Shown here piece by piece: positions 49,898-59,159 of a DNA stretch of 64,000 nt. The DNA comes from Streptomyces sp. PT12 (lineage in GTDB: Bacteria; Actinomycetota; Actinomycetes; Streptomycetales; Streptomycetaceae): assembly GCF_003311645.1 (NCBI RefSeq), contig NZ_QEST01000186.1, positions 1-64,000 on the forward strand, given 5' to 3'. The translations under genes were made by a program, and so were the position numbers. Within the stretch, counting starts at the first letter, position 1. Each line of letters begins with the position of its first letter. Below the pieces are notes generated by a model that ran no database searches, was not told where the DNA came from, and saw only the letters and a list, made by a program, of their open reading frames with translations.

Positions 49898-50092
49898 TCA
49901 CCGCAGGTGCGGCGGGACCTCGAAGGCCGTGCAGACCGCGCGCCAGACATCCTTGGCGTCCCACCCCGCGTCCAGCGCCTCGACGACCGTCCGCCCGCCC
50001 AGCTCGGCCATCACATGGTCACGGGCGAATGAATCCACATAGGCGGGCCCGAATCGCTCGGTCATCCGCTCCCAGAAGTCCGTCAGCCGCAT
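49898..50092 (-). CDS. DUF3046 family protein
   Basis: A 64-residue protein, [20 protein letters not shown] to the C-terminal AFEVPPHLR, with the conserved [18 protein letters not shown] and [16 protein letters not shown] segments of DUF3046. This small family sits upstream of recA in many actinobacteria; its function is unknown. ATG 50092 lies on the minus strand and is divergent from the Lhr gene with 52 bp between starts. The recA promoter begins 47 bp beyond its stop, so it could share damage-related transcription but has its own start. Confidence 0.88.
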   Translation of the reverse strand: MRLTDFWERMTERFGPAYVDSFARDHVMAELGGRTVVEALDAGWDAKDVWRAVCTAFEVPPHLR

Positions 50093-50144
50093 GGTCCCAG
50101 TATCGCGCCCGCCCGATGTCAGTGGCGGGGTGCACGATGGAGCC

Positions 50145-53100
50145 ATGGATCCACGCGCGGCGCTCGACTCCTTCTCACCGGCCACCCGGGCCTGGTTCTC
50201 GCGCGCCTTCGAAGCACCCACCGCCGCGCAGGAAGGCGCCTGGCGGGCGATCGCGAAGGAGTCCGACGCCCTGGTCGTGGCGCCCACCGGCTCGGGCAAG
50301 ACGCTGGCCGCCTTCCTCGCCTCGCTCGACCGGCTGGCCGCCACGCCCCCGCCCGCCGAGCCGCACAAGCGCTGCCGCGTGCTGTACGTCTCCCCGCTCA
50401 AGGCCCTGGCCGTCGACATCGAGCGGAATCTCCGGAGCCCTCTGACCGGCATCCGGCAGGAGTCGGTCCGCCTCGGCCTGCCCGAGCCCGACATCAGGGT
50501 CGGCATCCGCACCGGCGACACCCCTGCGGCCGACCGCCGCTCCCTGGCCCGCAGGCCCCCCGACATCCTGATCACCACCCCCGAGTCGCTCTTCCTGATG
50601 CTGACCTCCGCCGCCAGGGACGCCCTGACCGGAGTGGAGACCGTCATCCTGGACGAGGTGCACGCCGTCGCGGGCACCAAGCGCGGCGCCCACCTCGCGC
50701 TGAGCCTCGAGCGCCTCGACGCCCTGCTGCCCCGCCCGGCTCGCCGCATCGGGCTCTCTGCCACCGTGCGCCCCGTGGACGAGGTCGCCCGCTTCCTCTC
50801 ACCCCGGCGCAAGGCGACGGTCGTCCAGCCGCCATCGGGCAAGGAGTTCAGGCTCTCCGTGGTGGTCCCCGTCGAGGACATGGGCGAGTTGGGGGGCTCC
50901 CCCGTGCCCGACGCCCCGGGCTCGGGCGCGGTGCCCTCCATCTGGCCCTCGGTCGAGGAGCGCATCGTCGACCTGGTCCAGGCGCACCGTTCGACGATCG
51001 TCTTCGCCAACTCCCGGCGGCTCGCCGAGCGTTTGTGCAACCGGATGAATGAGATCGCCCACGAGCGCGCCACCGGCCAGCCCCTGCCCGAGGAGCACTC
51101 CCCCGCCGCGCTGATGGGCGGCTCGGGCGCGGCCAGGGGCGCGGCGCCCCTGCTGGCCCGCGCGCACCACGGCTCGGTCTCCAAGGAGCAGCGGGCCCTC
51201 ATCGAGGAGGACCTCAAGGCCGGGCGGCTCCCCGCCGTCGTCGCCACCTCAAGCCTGGAGCTCGGCATCGACATGGGCGCGGTCGACCTGGTGGTCCAGG
51301 TCGAGTCGCCGCCCTCGGTCGCCTCGGGGCTCCAGCGGGTCGGCCGCGCCGGGCACCAGGTCGGCGCGGTCTCGGCGGGCGTCGTCTTCCCCAAGTACCG
51401 CGGTGACCTGGTGCAGTCGGCGGTGGTCACCGAGCGGATGCGGGCCGGGGCCATCGAGTCGCTGCGCGTCCCGGCCAACCCCCTGGACGTGCTGGCCCAG
51501 CAGCTGGTCGCCATGGTCGCGATGGACCCGTGGGACGTCGACGAGCTGCTGGCGCTGGTCCGCGGGGCCGCCCCGTTCGCCGCGCTTCCCGAGTCGGCCT
51601 ACCACGGGGTGCTCGACATGCTGGCGGGGCGCTATCCGTCGGACGCGTTCGCCGAGTTGCGGCCCCGGCTGGTCTGGGACCGCGTCGCGCACACCCTCAC
51701 CGCCCGCCCAGGCGCCCAGCGGCTCGCCGTGACCTCGGGCGGCACGATCCCCGACCGCGGCCTGTTCGGCGTCTTCCTCGCCGGGGCCGACCCGAGGAAG
51801 GGCGGCGGCCGGGTCGGCGAGCTGGACGAGGAGATGGTGTACGAGTCGCGGGTGGGCGACGTCTTCACGCTGGGCACCACGTCCTGGCGGATCGAGGACA
51901 TCACCCGCGACCGGGTGCTGGTCACCCCGGCGCCCGGGATCGCGGGGCGGCTGCCGTTCTGGAAGGGCGACCAGCTGGGCCGCCCCCTCGAGCTCGGCCG
52001 GGCCCTGGGCGCGTTCCTGCGGGAGATCGGCGGCCTCGACGACGGGGCCGCGCGGGAGCGGCTGGCCTCGGCGGGCCTCGACGCCTGGGCCGTGGACAAC
52101 GTCCTGGCGTATCTCGGGGAGCAGCGCCAGGCGTGCGGCCATGTCCCCGACGACCGGACGATCGTGGTCGAGCGATTCCGCGACGACCTGGGCGACTGGC
52201 GCGTGGTGGTGCACTCGCCGTTCGGCGCGCAGGTGCACGCCCCCTGGGCGCTGGCCCTCGGCGCCAGGATCGCCGAGCGCTTCGGCCTCGACGCCCAGGT
52301 GATGCACGCGGACGACGGCATCGTGCTGCGGCTGCCCGACGCCGATCTGCTGGCCGCCGAGGCCGCGTTCGGCCTCGGCGCGCCCGGCGCGGACCCGGCC
52401 CTGCACGACGCCGCATTCGACGACGCCAAGGCCCCGCTCGGCGCCGGGGACGTGCTGCTCGACCCCGGCGAGGTCGACCAGGTGGTCACCGACCAGGTCG
52501 GCGGCTCCGCCCTGTTCGCCGCCAGGTTCCGCGAATGCGCCGCGCGCGCCCTGCTCTTGCCCCGGCGCGACCCAGGGCGGCGCACCCCGCTGTGGCAGCA
52601 GCGGCAGCGCGCCCACCAGCTGCTCTCGGTCGCCGCCGAGTTCGGCTCGTTCCCGATCGTGCTCGAGGCGGTCCGCGAGTGCCTCCAGGACGTCTTCGAC
52701 GTGCCGGGGCTCACCGAGCTGATGCGGGACATCGAGGCCAGGCGCGTGCGGCTGGTCGAGGTCACCACGCGCGACCCCTCGCCGTTCGCCCGCTCGCTCC
52801 TCTTCGGCTATGTCGCGCAGTACCTCTACGAGGGCGACTCCCCGCTGGCCGAGCGCCGCGCCGCCGCCCTGTCCCTCGACTCCCGGCTGCTGGCCGAGCT
52901 GCTCGGCCAGGCGGAGCTGCGCGAGCTGCTCGACCCGGATGTGCTCGCCCAGCTGGAGCGGGAGCTCCAGTGGCTCACCGATGAGCGCCGGGTCAAGGAC
53001 GCCGAGGGCGTCGCCGACCTGCTGCGCGTCCTCGGCCCGCTCACCGACGAGGAGCTGGCCGAGCGCGGCGCCCGCCCCGAGTGGGCCGAGTCCCTTGCCG

Positions 53101-54815
53101 CCGCCCGCCGCGCGCTGCGCGTGCGCGTCGCGGGCCGCGCCCACTGGGCCGCGATCGAGGACGCGGGGCGGCTGCGCGACGCCCTGGGCGCCGCGCTGCC
53201 CGTGGGCGTGCCCGAGGCGTTCACCGAGCCGGTGGCCGACCCGCTCGGCGACCTCATCTCCCGGTACGCCCGCACCCACGGCCCGTTCACCTCGGCGCAG
53301 TTGGGCGCCAGGTTCGGCCTCGGCGGCGCGGTCGCCGACGGCGTGCTGCACCGGCTGGCGGCCGAAGGACGCCTGGTGCAGGGGGAGTTCAGGCCGGGCG
53401 GCGCGGGCCATGAGTGGTGCGACCCGGCCGTGCTGCGCAGGCTGAGGCGCCGCTCGCTCGCCGCGCTCCGCGAGGAGCTTGAGCCGGTGCCGCCGACGGC
53501 GCTCGCCGCGTTCCTCCCCCAGTGGCAGCACGTGGGCGAGCCCGGGCGCGGCGGGCTGCGTGGCATCGACGGTCTTGTGCGGGCGATCGAGCAGTTGCAG
53601 GGCGCCCCCGTGCCCGCCTCCGCGCTCGAACGGCTGATCCTGCCGTCCCGGGTCTCCGGCTACGCCCCGCCACTGCTCGACGAGTTGACGGCCTCGGGCG
53701 AGGTCGTCTGGGCGGGCGCGGGCGCCCTGCCGGGCAAGGACGGCTGGGTCGCGCTCTACCCCGCCGACACCGCGCCCCTGCTGCTCCCTCCCCCGCACCC
53801 CCTTGAGCTCTCCCCGCTGCACCGCGCGGTGCTCGACGCCCTCTCCGGCGGATACGGGCTGTTCTTCCGGCAGATCGCCGAGCATGTGAGGGCCGCCGGG
53901 CACGAGGCGTCGGACGCGGCGCTCACCGACGCGGTCTGGGAGCTCGCCTGGTCGGGCCGCCTGACGAACGACACCCTGGGCCCGCTGCGCGCCCTGCTGG
54001 GCTCGGGCCGCACCGCGGGCTCCGTCGCGCACCGGGGGCGGCGGGCCACGCCACGCGGCCGCTACGGCTCCCTGGCGATCGGCGGCGGCCGCCGCCCCAC
54101 GGCGTCCAGGAGCGGGCCGCCCACCGTGGCCGGGCGTTGGTCGCTCGCGCCCGCCCCCGAGGCCGACGCCACGCTGCGCGCCCACGCCCTGGCCCGCACG
54201 CTGCTCGACCGGCACGGGGTGGTCACCCGCGGCGCCGTCACGGCGGAGGGGGTCACGGGCGGCTTCTCCGCGGCGTACCGCGTGCTCTCGGCGTTCGAGG
54301 ACAGCGGCCAGGCCAGACGCGGCTATGTCGTGGAGGGCCTTGGCGCGGCCCAGTTCGCGATGGACGGCGCGGTGGACCGGCTGCGGGCCCTTGGCACATC
54401 GGCGGAGCGGGGTGGGGCCGCCCACGGGCCGCGCGCCCTAGTGCTGGCCGCGGCCGACCCGGCGAACGCCTACGGTGCCGCGCTGCCCTGGCCCGAGCCG
54501 CCCACGGGGGCGGGGCACAAGCCAGGCCGCAAGGCGGGGGCGCTGGTGGTGCTGGTGGACGGGCGGCTCACGCTCTACCTGGAGCGCGGCGGGCGCACGC
54601 TGCTGGCCTGGCCCGACGAGGAGGCGGAGGCCCCACAGGAGGCCCTGAGGACGGCCGCGGACGCGCTGTCCCGCGCGGCGCGGGAGGGCGCCCTCGGCAC
54701 GCTCACCGTGGAGCGGGTAAACGGCTCGTCCGTGCTCGCCGATCCGGCGTGGACCGGGCGTCTTGAGGCCGCGGGCTTCCACGCGACGCCACGCGGGCTG
54801 CGCCTGCGGCCATGA
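50145..54815 (+). CDS. lhr: Lhr-type ATP-dependent helicase (large helicase-related)
   Basis: A 1556-residue SF2 DNA/RNA helicase. The motor is at the N-terminus: Q-motif APTAAQEGAWRAI, Walker A APTGSGKT, YVSPLKALAVD, ITTPESLF, ILDEVHAVAGTKRG, SATV, and motifs V and VI (ATSSLELGIDMG, VGRAGHQVG). A winged-helix and Lhr-core follow, and the long C-terminal region (from about residue 860) is the extension seen in bacterial Lhr. M. smegmatis Lhr is a DNA-damage-inducible 3'-5' translocase. ATG 50145 gives the best match at the N-terminus. Its stop is convergent with clgR. Confidence 0.95.
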   Translation: MDPRAALDSFSPATRAWFSRAFEAPTAAQEGAWRAIAKESDALVVAPTGSGKTLAAFLASLDRLAATPPPAEPHKRCRVLYVSPLKALAVDIERNLRSPLTGIRQESVRLGLPEPDIRVGIRTGDTPAADRRSLARRPPDILITTPESLFLMLTSAARDALTGVETVILDEVHAVAGTKRGAHLALSLERLDALLPRPARRIGLSATVRPVDEVARFLSPRRKATVVQPPSGKEFRLSVVVPVEDMGELGGSPVPDAPGSGAVPSIWPSVEERIVDLVQAHRSTIVFANSRRLAERLCNRMNEIAHERATGQPLPEEHSPAALMGGSGAARGAAPLLARAHHGSVSKEQRALIEEDLKAGRLPAVVATSSLELGIDMGAVDLVVQVESPPSVASGLQRVGRAGHQVGAVSAGVVFPKYRGDLVQSAVVTERMRAGAIESLRVPANPLDVLAQQLVAMVAMDPWDVDELLALVRGAAPFAALPESAYHGVLDMLAGRYPSDAFAELRPRLVWDRVAHTLTARPGAQRLAVTSGGTIPDRGLFGVFLAGADPRKGGGRVGELDEEMVYESRVGDVFTLGTTSWRIEDITRDRVLVTPAPGIAGRLPFWKGDQLGRPLELGRALGAFLREIGGLDDGAARERLASAGLDAWAVDNVLAYLGEQRQACGHVPDDRTIVVERFRDDLGDWRVVVHSPFGAQVHAPWALALGARIAERFGLDAQVMHADDGIVLRLPDADLLAAEAAFGLGAPGADPALHDAAFDDAKAPLGAGDVLLDPGEVDQVVTDQVGGSALFAARFRECAARALLLPRRDPGRRTPLWQQRQRAHQLLSVAAEFGSFPIVLEAVRECLQDVFDVPGLTELMRDIEARRVRLVEVTTRDPSPFARSLLFGYVAQYLYEGDSPLAERRAAALSLDSRLLAELLGQAELRELLDPDVLAQLERELQWLTDERRVKDAEGVADLLRVLGPLTDEELAERGARPEWAESLAAARRALRVRVAGRAHWAAIEDAGRLRDALGAALPVGVPEAFTEPVADPLGDLISRYARTHGPFTSAQLGARFGLGGAVADGVLHRLAAEGRLVQGEFRPGGAGHEWCDPAVLRRLRRRSLAALREELEPVPPTALAAFLPQWQHVGEPGRGGLRGIDGLVRAIEQLQGAPVPASALERLILPSRVSGYAPPLLDELTASGEVVWAGAGALPGKDGWVALYPADTAPLLLPPPHPLELSPLHRAVLDALSGGYGLFFRQIAEHVRAAGHEASDAALTDAVWELAWSGRLTNDTLGPLRALLGSGRTAGSVAHRGRRATPRGRYGSLAIGGGRRPTASRSGPPTVAGRWSLAPAPEADATLRAHALARTLLDRHGVVTRGAVTAEGVTGGFSAAYRVLSAFEDSGQARRGYVVEGLGAAQFAMDGAVDRLRALGTSAERGGAAHGPRALVLAAADPANAYGAALPWPEPPTGAGHKPGRKAGALVVLVDGRLTLYLERGGRTLLAWPDEEAEAPQEALRTAADALSRAAREGALGTLTVERVNGSSVLADPAWTGRLEAAGFHATPRGLRLRP

Positions 54816-54859
54816 CGTGGGGGCGTGCCCCCCGGTGACGGCGTGGTGACGGCGCGGAA

Positions 54860-55267
54860 TCAGGCCGCGACGACGTCGACGGCTTCGCTCGATGCCTTGA
54901 TCGTGACGTGCTCCTCCGGCCGGTGAGTGACGGATGTCACCCGCACCGGATTGAGCATGGGACGCTCCCCCAGGCCCCGCCCAGGGGGGACCCCCAGGGA
55001 CGGCACCGCGTCGCTCGCGGCGGACTGGGCCAGCTCGGCGAGGGCCAGCTCGTCGCTGACCTCCCTGAGCAGCTCGGACATCCGCAGATCAAGCGCGTCG
55101 CAGATGGCGGAAAGCAGCTCGGAAGAAGCTTCCTTCTGACCGCGCTCCACCTCGGAGAGATATCCGAGGGAGACCCGGGCCGAGGAGGACACCTCGCGCA
55201 GGGTGCGGCCCTGACGTTGGCGCTGCCGACGCAGCACGTCACCCAGCAGGCGACGGAGCAGGATCAT
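54860..55267 (-). CDS. clgR: XRE-family activator ClgR
   Basis: A 135-residue regulator that activates clp protease genes in actinobacteria. The helix-turn-helix at about 8-65 ([60 protein letters not shown]) matches ClgR closely. The protein ends VDVVAA; in S. lividans the two terminal alanines mark ClgR for ClpP degradation, so the feedback loop seems kept. ATG 55267 follows GAGGGAG. It is the last gene of the run ftsK to cinA, 95 bp after cinA, and may have its own promoter. Confidence 0.93.
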   Translation of the reverse strand: MILLRRLLGDVLRRQRQRQGRTLREVSSSARVSLGYLSEVERGQKEASSELLSAICDALDLRMSELLREVSDELALAELAQSAASDAVPSLGVPPGRGLGERPMLNPVRVTSVTHRPEEHVTIKASSEAVDVVAA

Positions 55268-55362
55268 CGGTGGCTCCCTCCTCGGACCGTTGGCCTCGCT
55301 TGCTTCATGCCCCACCGTACCGCCTCGGACTCCAACCGGGCGGGGAGCGATGTCTTGTTCAC

Positions 55363-55944
55363 TCAGGGCTGCAAACATCCATCCTCTCCGTTCTGTTCCG
55401 TATCCTGTCCCACCCCGGCGCCCTGAGGATCTCGCTCCTCCCGGGCGAGGATCAGCTCGTTCCGCAGCAGGGTCAGCGCGGCCCTGACGCTGCTCGCCCG
55501 GATCGCCGCCCGGTCGCCGCGCAGATTCAACCGCTGAGCCACGACTCCCCCCGTGACCGGGCCCGAAACCGCGACATGGACCGTGCCCACCGGCTTCCCG
55601 TCCTGGGTCTCGGGGCCGGCGACGCCGGTGGTGGCCACGCCCCAGTCGGCTTTCAGCAGGTCACACACCCCGAGCGCCAGCTGCCTTGCGACCTCGGCGT
55701 CCACCGGGCCGCGCTCGGCCAGCACCTCGGCGTCCACGCCGAGAACGTCTCGTTTTGCCTCCGTCGCATAGGCCGTGACCGAGCCGACGAACGCCCGCGA
55801 GGCGCCGGGAACGCCGGTCAGCTCGGCCGCGAGCAGGCCCCCGGTGAGCGACTCGGCGACGGCGAGCGTCTGCCCGCGCCCGGCGAGCAGCCCAAGCACC
55901 TGGCGGGCGAGCGGCGGCTCGTCCCGCGCTCCTCGACCGCTCAC
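55363..55944 (-). CDS. cinA: CinA C-terminal-domain protein (nicotinamide-nucleotide amidase-like)
   Basis: A 193-residue protein made only of the CinA/PncC C-terminal domain. Motifs are [59 protein letters not shown] and GTVHVAVSG. PncC enzymes deamidate NMN to nicotinic acid mononucleotide; the Ser/Lys pocket (ESLTGG, YATEAKR) is present, so activity is plausible. GTG 55944 overlaps the pgsA stop by four bases. The C-terminal 40 residues beyond the fold are poorly conserved. Confidence 0.9.
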   Translation of the reverse strand: MSGRGARDEPPLARQVLGLLAGRGQTLAVAESLTGGLLAAELTGVPGASRAFVGSVTAYATEAKRDVLGVDAEVLAERGPVDAEVARQLALGVCDLLKADWGVATTGVAGPETQDGKPVGTVHVAVSGPVTGGVVAQRLNLRGDRAAIRASSVRAALTLLRNELILAREERDPQGAGVGQDTEQNGEDGCLQP

Positions 55945-56582
55945 CCGGCGCCCCTTCCGCCGTCCGCTTCCCTGGCGAGGCCCGCCCTGCGCAGCACCAC
56001 GGCCTGGCGCACATAGTCGAGCCCGGTCGCCACGGTGAGCACCACCGCGACGGCCATCACCCACCAGCGCAGCGTCGCCAGCGGGCCCGTGAGGGCCAGG
56101 ATGTACATGCCGACGGCGACGCCCTGGGTGAGCGTCTTCGCCTTGCCGCCGCGGCTGGCCGGGATGACCCCGTGGCGGATCACCCAGAACCGCAGCACGG
56201 TGATGCCGAGCTCCCTGACCAGGATGACGACGGTGACCCACCACGGCAGGTCGGAGAGGGCCGACAGGCAGATCAGCGCGGCCCCCATGATCGCCTTGTC
56301 GGCGATGGGGTCGGCGATCTTGCCGAAGTCGGTGACCAGGTTGTGGCGCCTGGCCAGCTCGCCGTCGAACAGGTCGGTGATCATGGCCACGGTGAACGCC
56401 GCCCACGCGACCGACCGCCACGCCGGGTCGTGGCCCCCATCGGCGAACATCAGCAGCACGAACCCGGGGACGAGCAGCAGCCGCACCATCGTCAGGACGT
56501 TGGCGATGTTCCACAGGCCGGGGGCCCGCCGCGGATGCGCGCTCGGTCCGACCTCGTCGGCCGGTGCCGGCGTATCCGTCAT
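55941..56582 (-). CDS. pgsA: CDP-diacylglycerol-glycerol-3-phosphate 3-phosphatidyltransferase family protein
   Basis: A 213-residue membrane enzyme of phospholipid synthesis. The CDP-alcohol phosphotransferase motif runs from [10 protein letters not shown] through [14 protein letters not shown] and keeps all acidic residues. About five hydrophobic segments surround it. PgsA-type makes phosphatidylglycerol phosphate from CDP-DAG. ATG 56582 overlaps the rimO stop by four bases (ATGA), and its own stop overlaps the cinA start (GTGA), so the three genes are tightly coupled. Confidence 0.92.
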   Translation of the reverse strand: MTDTPAPADEVGPSAHPRRAPGLWNIANVLTMVRLLLVPGFVLLMFADGGHDPAWRSVAWAAFTVAMITDLFDGELARRHNLVTDFGKIADPIADKAIMGAALICLSALSDLPWWVTVVILVRELGITVLRFWVIRHGVIPASRGGKAKTLTQGVAVGMYILALTGPLATLRWWVMAVAVVLTVATGLDYVRQAVVLRRAGLAREADGGRGAG

Positions 56583-58168
56583 CTTCCGTCCCCGCGGGGC
56601 CCCGGGACGTGGAGGGGGCGCGGCACGGCGATCAGGTCGACGCCCCGGGTGGCGACGACCTCCGCGTCGACGAACTCGCCCACCCGCGGCCAGTGATCGC
56701 CTCGCCCCGTCGCGCCGCGCGGCGCGACGAGCAGGATGTGGCCGTCGGTCTCGGGCGCCTGGTGCTCGCCGCGCCCCACGGCGATCACCTCGCCGAAGCC
56801 GCCCGCGTCGCCGCTCCCGCCGTCGCCGTTCCCGCCGTCGCCGTCGCCGTCCCCGTCATCGTCCTCGCCGAGCGACTCGACGAGCACGCGGGCCCGTTCG
56901 CCGATCCGCTCCTCGGCGCGCTGCGCGATCAGCTCGTCGGCCAGCCGGGAGACGCGGTCGAGCCGCGCGGCGATCTCCTCGGGATCGTGCTTCCCCTCGT
57001 ACCCGGCGGCCTCGGTGCCGTCCTCGTCCGAGTACCCGAACACGCCGATGGCGTCGAGCCGCGCCTCGGTGAGGAAGCCCTCCAACTCGGCCACGTCGTC
57101 CGCCGTCTCGCCGGGGAAGCCCACGATGAAGTTGGACCGCACCCCCGCCAGGGGCGCCTTGGCCCTGATGGCGCCGAGCAGGTCGAGGAAGCGGCGGGTG
57201 TCGCCGAAGCGCCGCATGGCGCGCAGGACTCCGGGCGCCGAGTGCTGGAAGGAGAGGTCGAAGTACGCCGCGACCTTGTCCGTGCCGGTGAGCACGTCGA
57301 TCAGCCCTGGGCGCATCTCGGCGGGCTGGAGGTAGCTCACGCGGATGCGCTCCAGACCGTCGACGGCGGCCAGTTCGGCGAGGAGGGTCTCGAGCAGCCT
57401 GATGTCGCCGAGGTCCTTGCCGTACGAGGTGTTGTTCTCGGAGACGAGCATGATCTCCTTGACACCCTGCTCCGCGAGCCAACGGGCCTCGCCCAGCACG
57501 TCGGAGGGGCGGCGCGAGATGAACGAGCCACGGAACGACGGGATCGCGCAGAACGTGCAGCGCCGGTCGCAGCCCGAGGCCAGCTTGACGGAGGCCACGG
57601 GGCCCCCGCCCAGTCTGCGGCGCAGGGGCGCGCGTGGTCCCGACGCGGGGGCGACCCCGACGGGCAGATCGGCGATCGCGCCGTGCCCCGGCAGCGCCAC
57701 CGCGGGCTCGGCTGCCTGCCGTTCGGCGGGGCTGATGGGCAGCAGCTTGCGCCGGTCGCGCGGTATGTGGGGGGCGTGCACGCCACCGGAGAGGATCGTG
57801 CGCAGGCGCGTGGAGATGTCGGCGTAGTCGTCGAAACCGAGCACCGCGTCCGCCTCGGGCAGGGCGTCGGCCAGCTCCTTGCCGTAGCGCTCGGCCATGC
57901 AGCCGACGGCCACGACCGCCCTCGTCCGCCCGCCACCTCCTTCGGCGGCCGCCGACTTGAGCTCCCCGGCCTCCAACAGGGCGTCGACCGAATCCTTCTT
58001 CGCGGCGTCGACGAAGCCGCAGGTGTTGACGACGGCGACCTCCGCGTCGGCCGCGTCCTGCACCAAGTCCCAGCCATCCGCGGCCAACCGCCCGGCCAGC
58101 TCTTCGGAATCCACCTCATTACGGGCGCAACCAAGGGTGACCAGGGCAACGGTACGGCGTTCGGACAT
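56579..58168 (-). CDS. rimO: ribosomal protein uS12 methylthiotransferase
   Basis: A 529-residue radical-SAM methylthiotransferase that modifies the conserved Asp of ribosomal protein S12. The N-terminal cluster uses Cys14, Cys50 and Cys90 ([32 protein letters not shown]), and the radical-SAM cluster uses Cys200, Cys204 and Cys207 ([10 protein letters not shown]). A C-terminal TRAM domain is interrupted at about 434-456 by an Asp/Gly-rich low-complexity insert ([16 protein letters not shown]), not typical of RimO. ATG 58168 is clear. It starts the rimO-pgsA-cinA coupled group. Confidence 0.95.
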   Translation of the reverse strand: MSERRTVALVTLGCARNEVDSEELAGRLAADGWDLVQDAADAEVAVVNTCGFVDAAKKDSVDALLEAGELKSAAAEGGGGRTRAVVAVGCMAERYGKELADALPEADAVLGFDDYADISTRLRTILSGGVHAPHIPRDRRKLLPISPAERQAAEPAVALPGHGAIADLPVGVAPASGPRAPLRRRLGGGPVASVKLASGCDRRCTFCAIPSFRGSFISRRPSDVLGEARWLAEQGVKEIMLVSENNTSYGKDLGDIRLLETLLAELAAVDGLERIRVSYLQPAEMRPGLIDVLTGTDKVAAYFDLSFQHSAPGVLRAMRRFGDTRRFLDLLGAIRAKAPLAGVRSNFIVGFPGETADDVAELEGFLTEARLDAIGVFGYSDEDGTEAAGYEGKHDPEEIAARLDRVSRLADELIAQRAEERIGERARVLVESLGEDDDGDGDGDGGNGDGGSGDAGGFGEVIAVGRGEHQAPETDGHILLVAPRGATGRGDHWPRVGEFVDAEVVATRGVDLIAVPRPLHVPGPRGDGR

Positions 58169-58221
58169 GGCCTCACCCTACTTCGTCCCGGGGCGACCGC
58201 CCGCCCCGGGACGGGCGGTGA

Positions 58222-59037
58222 TCAGCCCTCGCTCGGGTCTCCTGGGGTGTAGCTCAGGCGCTCCACCTGACCCATCTCGAAGACGTCTTCGATCTCGCTG
58301 CCGTTGACATGGAGCCGCACGGCGCCCGCGTTGCCCAGGATGAGGTCGATCTGGTCGTCGTCGCTGAACGTCTCGGACTGGCCCTCCTCGAGCACGCCCT
58401 CGAAGATCAGGCCACCGTTGGCGTCCTTGGCGGAGATCCAGCTTGAGCCGCCCTCCGCCGTGGCTACGACGGTGACCTCGTCGGCGGGCGGGGCGGCCAC
58501 CGCGCTCTCGGACGGCTCGGGAGAGGGCTGGGTGGGCTCCTCGGTCCGCTCGGGCTCCTCGGTCCGCTGGCCGCCGCTGGGGCTCGGGGACTCGGATCCC
58601 TCGGCCACCGCGCCGGGGTCCTCGCCCTCGCCACCACTGAAAAAGGTGAAGCCGACGAACCCGATCACCACGACGATCGCGGCCACCATGGCGGCCGTCC
58701 AGTTCGGGCGGCGCGGCTCGGGCCGGATCCGCTCGGCCTCGAACAGAGGTCCGGACGAGAGAAGGGGCGGGACGGAACCCTGTTGCTCGTTGAACAGCTC
58801 GATCAGCTCACCCGCGTCCGCCCCCACGGCCCGGGCGAGCGTACGGATGTGGCCGCGCGCATAGACGTCGCCACCGCAGCGCGAGAAGTCGTCCTGCTCG
58901 ATGGCCTGCACGATCGGAATGCGCACACGTGTGGACGAACTGACCTCATCCACGGTCAGCTTTGCATCGATGCGCGCCTGCTGGAGGATTCGACCGACGG
59001 AAAGCCGGTCCTTGGCGGAAGAGTTGCCGTTGGACAC
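58222..59037 (-). CDS. RodZ-like membrane protein with N-terminal helix-turn-helix
   Basis: A 271-residue single-pass membrane protein. The cytoplasmic HTH_25 domain (SVGRILQQARIDAKLTVDEV, RIPIVQAIEQDDFSRCG, VYARGHIRTLARAVGAD) is followed by a TM (MVAAIVVVIGFVGFTFF), a Ser/Pro/Glu-rich linker, and a DUF4115-like external domain (SSWISAKDANGGLIFEGVLE). The arrangement is that of RodZ, which links MreB to the wall machinery. GTG 59037 has AAAGG upstream; another in-frame GTG is at 59064. It lies between ftsK and rimO, its usual place in actinobacteria. Confidence 0.87.
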   Translation of the reverse strand: MSNGNSSAKDRLSVGRILQQARIDAKLTVDEVSSSTRVRIPIVQAIEQDDFSRCGGDVYARGHIRTLARAVGADAGELIELFNEQQGSVPPLLSSGPLFEAERIRPEPRRPNWTAAMVAAIVVVIGFVGFTFFSGGEGEDPGAVAEGSESPSPSGGQRTEEPERTEEPTQPSPEPSESAVAAPPADEVTVVATAEGGSSWISAKDANGGLIFEGVLEEGQSETFSDDDQIDLILGNAGAVRLHVNGSEIEDVFEMGQVERLSYTPGDPSEG

Positions 59038-59159
59038 GGGGGCGCCTTTCGAGCGTGGAGCCACGTGCTGTGCTTATCAGTCTAGGGGGGCTGCGAAAGG
59101 AACGAGCAACCGGGCCGACGGCTTTTATACGCCATCAGGATGGCCGATTCCCCTGGGGT

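Noticed and set aside
51249-54425. A 3-kb open frame on the minus strand of the Lhr gene
   Set aside because: Another shadow of third-position G/C bias, with no recognisable domain; Lhr is unambiguous.
54819-54832. Hairpin GGGGG-CGTG-CCCCC between lhr and clgR as terminator
   Set aside because: The stem is only five pairs and could occur by chance in this base composition.
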